This document shows, piece after piece, positions 56,769 to 64,000 of a stretch of DNA of 64,000 nucleotides; the stretch's first letter is position 1, and the number at the start of each line of letters is the position of its first letter. This DNA comes from an uncultured Celeribacter sp. (lineage in GTDB: Bacteria > Pseudomonadota > Alphaproteobacteria > Rhodobacterales > Rhodobacteraceae): positions 3,584,501 to 3,648,500 of the forward strand of contig NZ_OY780935.1 in the NCBI RefSeq assembly GCF_963675965.1, read 5' to 3'. The notes below the pieces were generated by a model that saw only the letters and a list, made by a program, of their open reading frames with translations, was not told where the DNA came from and made no database searches. The position numbers and the translations under genes were made by a program.

Positions 56769-57374
56769 ATGGTACCGCGCAGAGGCATTTTTGCTGGTGA
56801 CAACCCTTTCGAACTGACGCGCCGCTGGTTGGCGGAGGCCGAAGTCAAGGAGGTGAACGATCCCAATGCGATCGCCATCGCGACGGTGGATCCGCAGGGG
56901 TTGCCCAATGTGCGCATGGTTCTGCTAAAGGAAATCGCAGACGATGCTTTTGTGTTCTTCACCAACTATGAATCTGCCAAAGGGCAGGAAATCGAAAGCG
57001 CCGGAAAGGCCGCTTTTGTTATGCATTGGAAGAGTTTACGCCGTCAGGTCAGGGTGCGGGGGCTGATCGCGCGCGAAAGCGAGGAAGCCTCTGATGCCTA
57101 TTACCGTTCCCGTGCTCTGGGCAGCCGGATCGGGGCCTGGGCGTCGCAGCAATCGCGCCCGTTGTCATCTAAGAAAACGCTGATGGAAGCGGTGGCAAAA
57201 GAGGGTCTGAAGCAAGGGCCCAATCCGAAGCGTCCGCCATTTTGGGGAGGCTATCGTTTGACACCTCTGGAAATCGAGTTCTGGGCCGATGGGGAATTCC
57301 GTCTTCATGACCGGTTCCGCTGGACCCGCGCACAGGTAGAAGATCCATGGGACATCCAGCGTCTTAACCCGTGA
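56769..57374 (+). CDS. pdxH: Pyridoxamine 5'-phosphate oxidase
   Basis: A 201-residue FMN enzyme that makes pyridoxal 5'-phosphate. [28 protein letters not shown] and the C-terminal [24 protein letters not shown] are the family motifs. AGGAGA precedes the ATG. It is divergent from fabI. Confidence 0.95.
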   Translation: MVPRRGIFAGDNPFELTRRWLAEAEVKEVNDPNAIAIATVDPQGLPNVRMVLLKEIADDAFVFFTNYESAKGQEIESAGKAAFVMHWKSLRRQVRVRGLIARESEEASDAYYRSRALGSRIGAWASQQSRPLSSKKTLMEAVAKEGLKQGPNPKRPPFWGGYRLTPLEIEFWADGEFRLHDRFRWTRAQVEDPWDIQRLNP

Positions 57375-57566
57375 TTATTCTTTTTGCATAAGAGTTCTGA
57401 AGCGATCAGCTGATTGAAATGGTGGGTCTTCCCTCTTGAACCTTTTGCTCAATTGCCGCAGGTTCCTGCCGGGATGAGGGGTTCTGTCGTCGATCATGGT
57501 CGGCTTTGGCAGCGAATACCTCAATGAATAGGGAAGTGCATGCGCTTCCAATTTGAGTGTGGAACT

Positions 57567-58103
57567 ATGAACGATACGGATTTGGGGAATATTGTGTCAG
57601 GCCATGTAAAATGGTTTGACCCGACGCGTGGATTTGGATTTGTCGTTGCAGACAACGGTGGCCCCGATATTTTATTGCATGCCAATGTGTTGCGCAACTT
57701 TGGGCAGAGCTCTGTGGCCGATGCCGCCGCGATCAAATTGTCGGTGCAGAAAACCGACCGCGGGGTGCAGGCTGTGGAGGTGCTCGAGATCGCTCCGCCG
57801 GAGACCTCGGATGGTCTGGCGCTCGAAGATCTGGATCATATCGGTGAAGAGGAACTGAGCCTGCCGCTGGAACCGGCGCGGGTGAAATGGTTCGACAAGG
57901 GCAAAGGTTTCGGGTTTGCCAATATTTTTGGTCGTTCCGAAGATATTTTCATTCATGTCGAAGTGCTGCGCCGTTCTGGGCTGGCCGATCTGCAACCCGG
58001 AGAGGCCGTGGGCCTGCGCGTGATCGAAGGACGCCGCGGGGCGATGGCAGCACATGTCACCGCATGGGATGCGGCGCTGCGGGAAACGGGCGACGATGCA
58101 TAA
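57567..58103 (+). CDS. Double cold-shock-domain protein
   Basis: A 178-residue protein with two cold-shock domains. Domain 1 (about residues 8-70) has HVKWFDPTRGFGFV and DILLHANVL; domain 2 (about 105-170) has RVKWFDKGKGFGF and DIFIHVEVL. Both RNA-binding motifs are present in each. Such two-domain versions are common in alphaproteobacteria and act as RNA chaperones. The start at 57567 is preferred over 57540. A 190-base leader precedes it. The end overlaps the DUF192 gene by 8 bases. Confidence 0.9.
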   Translation: MNDTDLGNIVSGHVKWFDPTRGFGFVVADNGGPDILLHANVLRNFGQSSVADAAAIKLSVQKTDRGVQAVEVLEIAPPETSDGLALEDLDHIGEEELSLPLEPARVKWFDKGKGFGFANIFGRSEDIFIHVEVLRRSGLADLQPGEAVGLRVIEGRRGAMAAHVTAWDAALRETGDDA

Positions 58104-58638
58104 ACGGTTCCGGCGCTCTGCACTCTGTCTGGTTGCTGCGGTTTGCGCCGCAACCGGGGCGGGGGCGCAGACGGCGACGGAGCCTGCCGCGATCTGCCGT
58201 CCGGATGAGGTGCTGATCTTCGATGGGGCTTCTGACGAAGGTGCGGGACATGCCCCGCAAAGCCGCTTCTCTGTAGAGTTGGCCGATGATCCGGGGGAAC
58301 GTGCGCTGGGCTTGATGAACCGGCCTCAGATGGCGAAATCCCATGGCATGCTGTTTGTCTATGAGGCGCCGCAGCCTGTGGCTTTCTGGATGGCCAACAC
58401 ATTGATTCCGCTCGATATGATTTTTACCGACCGGCGCGGCGTTGTAACGCGTGTGCATGACAATGCGGTGCCTTTGGACCGGACCCCGATCATGGGCGGC
58501 GATGCGGTATTTGCCGTGCTCGAAATCAATGGCGGGCTGGCCAAGGCGCTGGGGATTGCGCCGGGCGATGTGATCCGTCATCCCGCCTTCGGTCCGGATG
58601 CAGCGGCACCCTGCCTGACGGATGAACTGGCGGATTAA
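58096..58638 (+). CDS. DUF192 exported protein
   Basis: A 180-residue protein with a signal peptide (LCLVAAVCAATGAGAQ) and a DUF192 domain: GLMNRPQMAKSHGMLFVYE, PVAFWMANTLIPLDMIF and VLEINGGLAKALGI. The family is widespread and uncharacterised in bacteria. It overlaps the cold-shock gene by 8 bases (ATGCATAA), so it is cotranscribed with it, as in related alphaproteobacteria. Confidence 0.85.
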   Translation: MHKRFRRSALCLVAAVCAATGAGAQTATEPAAICRPDEVLIFDGASDEGAGHAPQSRFSVELADDPGERALGLMNRPQMAKSHGMLFVYEAPQPVAFWMANTLIPLDMIFTDRRGVVTRVHDNAVPLDRTPIMGGDAVFAVLEINGGLAKALGIAPGDVIRHPAFGPDAAAPCLTDELAD

Positions 58639-58715
58639 AATCCGACTTTGGCGTCATTTGACGTCGAAAACATCTTTTCTTCTGAGAAACGACAGGGTAG
58701 GAGAACCCCCACGGT

Positions 58716-58792
58716 CGGGGCGTGGCGCAGTCTGGTAGCGCACCTGTTTTGGGTACAGGGGGTCGTGAGTTCGAATCTCGCCGCCCCGACCA
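58716..58792 (+). tRNA. tRNA-Pro (anticodon TGG)
   Basis: A 77-base gene with encoded CCA. Acceptor arms CGGGGCG and CGCCCCG, a D-arm with GGTAGCG, anticodon stem CCTGT/ACAGG with loop TTTGGGT (anticodon TGG), and T-arm with GTTCGAATC are all present. The discriminator base is A. Confidence 0.97.
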
Positions 58793-58827
58793 CTTTCCAA
58801 AAAATATCCTTCAGAGCGTCGTGTCAC

Positions 58828-58932
58828 TGAGGCCCGAAGCCTTTACTCGGGTTCTGAACGCGCAGAGGGTCGAGAACGCGTGACGCGTGTTCGTTCCGCA
58901 AAGAGATCCGTGTTCAGAACGCGCGGGCCTCA
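58828..58932. repeat. Nested inverted repeats downstream of tRNA-Pro
   Basis: Three nested inverted pairs: TGAGGCCCG/CGGGCCTCA (58828-58836, 58924-58932), GTTCTGAAC/GTTCAGAAC (58851-58859, 58912-58920) and GAACGCGT/ACGCGTGTTC (58874-58881, 58883-58892, one inserted base). No reading frame explains it. An RNA with a long stem, or a remnant of a mobile element next to the tRNA, are possible. Confidence 0.6.
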
Positions 58933-59051
58933 TCACCTGGTCTTACGTGAGCGCAGGAAAACAAATGTGCACTGCGCCAGCTCGAGTGCGTGCAGGACAG
59001 ATCAAACCCCGCGTATTGACAATGCGCGCCACGCGGCGCACCTTGCGCGGA

Positions 59052-61869
<2,818 letters not shown>

Positions 61870-61873
<4 letters not shown>

Positions 61874-62508
61874 AGCCGTCTTTCGATCTGTCGCTCTATC
61901 TGGTGCTCGATCCCGGCCTGTGTGCCGGGATCGGGATGGTCGAAACGGCGCGCCGCGCGGTTGCGGGCGGGGCGACCATGGTGCAGCTGCGCGACAAACA
62001 GGGCGGTTGCGCCGCGCTGATCGAGACCGGTCTGGCGCTAAAGGCTGCGCTGGCGGGCAGCGATGCGCGATTGATCGTCAACGATGATGTGGAGGCAGCG
62101 GTGGCGATCGGTGCCGACGGGGTTCACATCGGTCAGGGCGACATGAGCGTGGCCGAGGCGCGGCGGCTGATCGGTCCGGAGAGGCTTCTGGGCCTGTCGG
62201 TGGAAACGCCCGAACTCGCCGCAGAGGCTGATCCGGGGCTTGTCGATTACGTCGGCGCAGGGCCGGTTTTCGCCACGGCGACCAAGGCAGACCACAAACG
62301 ACCGGTGGGCTTTTCCGGGCTGGCGGCGCAGTTGGCAGCCAGCCCGGTGCCCGCCGTGGCGATTGGCGGGCTCAAGGCCGACCATGTCGCGCGGGTCCTC
62401 AAGGCCGGGGCGCAGGGGATTGCCGTGGTTTCGGCGATCTGCGGTCAGCCCGATCCCTATGTGGCGGCACAGGCGCTGCGGCGCGAGATCGACGGGTTTG
62501 CGGGCTGA
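61870..62508 (+). CDS. thiE: Thiamine-phosphate synthase
   Basis: A 212-residue TIM-barrel enzyme that joins HMP-PP and thiazole phosphate. The motifs GATMVQLRDKQGG, LIVNDDVEAA, GADGVHIGQGDM, VDYVGAGPVFATATKAD and VAIGGLKADHV are intact. It is the last gene of the thiCME unit and ends 17 bases from convergent thiD. Confidence 0.95.
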
Positions 62509-62525
62509 ACAAGGAGAGCCGCGCC

Positions 62526-63332
62526 TCAGGCCGGTGGCCAAAGGGCATGAAAATGGTGCACCGGCCCGTGTCCCTGACCGACCTGCAATTGATCGCTTTG
62601 CGACAGGGCTGTATGCAGATAGGCCTTGGCTTGTCCGACGGCCTTGGGCACGCTTTGCCGGGGCAGCAGTGCCGCGATGGCCGACGACAGGGTGCAGCCG
62701 GTGCCGTGGTCGTTGGTCGTGAATATGCGCGGCGCCGGGAAGGCCGTGATGCCCTGCGCATTGGCGAGCAGATCGGTGCTCTCGGCACTGCCGGTCAGGT
62801 GGCCGCCCTTCAACAGCACCCAGTCCGGACCCATCGCCAGAAGCTCGGGCAGGGCAGCCTGCATGCGCTCCGCGCTCCAGTCGTCTTCACGCCCCAGGAG
62901 CACGGCGGCTTCGGGCAGGTTTGGGGTGATGACGGTCGCCAAAGGTACCAAGAGCGCGCGCACGGCGGCCACCGCTGCTGGGTCCAGCAGCGCATGGCCG
63001 CTTTTCGCCACCATCACCGGGTCGAGCACGATATTTTGGGCCCTGTGATAGCGCAGCCGGTCGGCGATTGCCTCGGCGATGCCTGCATTGGCGATCATGC
63101 CGATCTTGACCGCGTCAATGCGTACGTCGTCCAGCACTGCGTCGATCTGGTCGGCGACGAAATCGGGATCGAGCGTCTGGAAGGACCGGACGCCGCGGGT
63201 GTTCTGCGCCACCACTGCAGTGACAACTGAACAGGCATAGGTTCCCAAGGCCGACATGGCCTTGATGTCGGCCTGGATGCCTGCACCGCCGGAGGGGTCG
63301 GTGCCCGCGATGGTCAGGACATTGGCGATCAT
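62526..63332 (-). CDS. thiD: Hydroxymethylpyrimidine/phosphomethylpyrimidine kinase
   Basis: A 268-residue kinase that phosphorylates HMP twice to HMP-PP. TIAGTDPSGGAGIQADIKAMSALGTY is the family N-terminus, with VLDPVMVAKSG, TPNLPEAAVLLG and TTNDHGTGCTLSSAIAALL following. It starts in an ATGA overlap with a degenerate Nudix frame and both lie below a TPP riboswitch on the minus strand. Confidence 0.95.
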   Translation of the reverse strand: MIANVLTIAGTDPSGGAGIQADIKAMSALGTYACSVVTAVVAQNTRGVRSFQTLDPDFVADQIDAVLDDVRIDAVKIGMIANAGIAEAIADRLRYHRAQNIVLDPVMVAKSGHALLDPAAVAAVRALLVPLATVITPNLPEAAVLLGREDDWSAERMQAALPELLAMGPDWVLLKGGHLTGSAESTDLLANAQGITAFPAPRIFTTNDHGTGCTLSSAIAALLPRQSVPKAVGQAKAYLHTALSQSDQLQVGQGHGPVHHFHALWPPA

Positions 63333-63592
63333 GACGGCACCTCTGACAGCAGGGCAGCGGCCTGGTTCGCGATTTCGGCCTCATTGAGGCACGCTGCGAG
63401 TGCGTTGTCCTTTGTTAGCTCTCGGGGGGCGTCTTGAAACAAGGACGCGCCGTGATCGAGCTTTCCGCTCGGGAATTTCCAAGGTCTCGCGTCGGGCGGA
63501 TTTGCTCGGTGGATGAGACGCGTCTGGTTTTCGCGTATGCTGGCGGCGATGGTCGCCGAAACCGGGCGAGGGTCTGTCGATAGATATGGCAA
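63329..63592 (-). pseudogene. Truncated Nudix hydrolase-like reading frame
   Basis: An 87-residue frame with a TTG start five bases after GAGG. Its beginning resembles a Nudix hydrolase (RPVSATIAASIRENQTRLIHRANPPDARPWKFPSGK). The Nudix box G-x5-E-x7-REU-x-EE-x-G is recognisable in spacing, but the catalytic acids are lost: G-KLDHG-A-SLFQDAP-REL-T-KD-N-A. About 50-60 residues normally found after the box are missing. It is probably a decayed gene kept open because it is coupled to thiD by an ATGA overlap. Confidence 0.55.
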
Positions 63593-63640
63593 GTCGGCCT
63601 CGTAATGCTGAGACCGGCAAGGGCAAGATAGCTGTGCGTT

Positions 63641-63755
63641 CCTGTCCCTTCGCCGGCATGATCCGGATCAGGTTCGAAGGGTCACCGCGCTGCCCAACGA
63701 TCATGCAACCGAAGCGCCAGCGATATCTCAGCCCCTTGTCGGGACACCCCTAGGT
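63641..63755 (-). ncRNA. TPP riboswitch upstream of the Nudix-like frame and thiD
   Basis: On the minus strand the thi-box elements appear in order: GGGGCTGAGATATC, then GTGACCCTTCGAACCTGATC, then GGATCATGCCGGCGAAGGGA. It ends about 50 bases before the TTG start of the Nudix-like frame. Edges are approximate. Confidence 0.92.
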
Positions 63756-63902
63756 GGCGGTCATCTTATCAATACGATGTTCGAAATCAACGCTTTCCCT
63801 GCTGTAACTGTATTGGGGCCAGACACTTGGGCTCAGGCCCCATTAATTAGGTTGCGCCGCGCTTATGGCCTGTTTCAGGCACTCCAACTATGGGAGGGTA
63901 CG

Positions 63903-64000
63903 ATGAGCAATCTTTTCAGGCCAACTGAAGAGCCGATGGCGCGGCTTGAGCCCTACCTTCCGAAATACAAGGGTCGTCCACGTGTCGATGACCGGTGCGT
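63903..64000 (+). mobile_element. IS5-family transposase, 5' part only
   Basis: The ATG at 63903, after GGGAGGG, opens a frame reading MSNLFRPTEEPMARLEPYLP and then KYKGRPRVDDRC to the edge of the window. This is the N-terminus of DUF4096-type IS5 transposases. GGGCTCAGGCCCC at 63830-63842 is the likely left terminal repeat; the right end lies outside the window, so completeness cannot be judged. Confidence 0.8.

Overview
The window is a chromosomal segment of a GC-rich alphaproteobacterium, almost certainly of the order Rhodobacterales (Roseobacter/Rhodobacter relatives). This rests on the NDUFA12-like complex I subunit, the DUF2849-cysI-cysH-DUF934 sulfite reduction block, the SurA_N/PpiD-like gene directly before trpE, the paired imelysin/DUF1111/DUF1513 iron block and FnrL-type boxes. 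Gene density is high and the genes look intact. The only mobile DNA is the start of an IS5-family transposase at the right edge.

Layout. 1-6.2 kb is an iron locus: imelysin, bacterioferritin-associated ferredoxin, bacterioferritin, DUF1111 di-haem protein, second imelysin, Tat-exported DUF1513 protein. 6.3-8.5 kb holds clpP and clpX, followed by an NDUFA12-like subunit, mlaD, a DUF2155 protein and convergent aat. 10.8-12.7 kb is accBC. 12.9-23.1 kb is a complete reductive pyrimidine degradation locus (preT, preA, rutR-like regulator, beta-ureidopropionase, dihydropyrimidinase) with its own ABC importer and a perfect RutR-type operator. A PRC-barrel envelope protein follows.

24.0-36.6 kb is the most interesting block. 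Acetyl-CoA synthetase and a five-gene Liv-type ABC importer lie on the minus strand. Divergent from them are an XRE/ScfR regulator, a receiver-only response regulator, a small two-helix membrane protein and a symporter-histidine kinase fusion. The ScfR regulator carries a HisKA-like segment with a conserved H-box His-Glu. Together this looks like a short-chain-carboxylate sensing, uptake and activation system with a possible phosphorelay into the regulator.

36.6-43.2 kb has an FNR-type promoter before a DksA-like three-gene operon, a two-domain beta-oxidation protein whose hydratase half has lost catalytic residues, a YidE/AAE-type transporter below two FNR-like boxes, a methyltransferase, and infC with an apparent AUA start codon. 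43.4-49.1 kb holds an alanine/aspartate-repeat lipoprotein and assimilatory sulfate reduction (fpr, DUF934, cysH, cysI, DUF2849) with a divergent Lrp regulator. 49.1-58.6 kb carries ASCH, trpE, PpiD-like, aminotransferase, gpt, fabI, pdxH, a double cold-shock protein and a DUF192 protein.

58.7-63.8 kb has tRNA-Pro and a thiamine locus with two TPP riboswitches. One precedes thiCME. The other faces it and precedes a decayed Nudix reading frame coupled to thiD. No rRNA gene, CRISPR array or prophage was seen.
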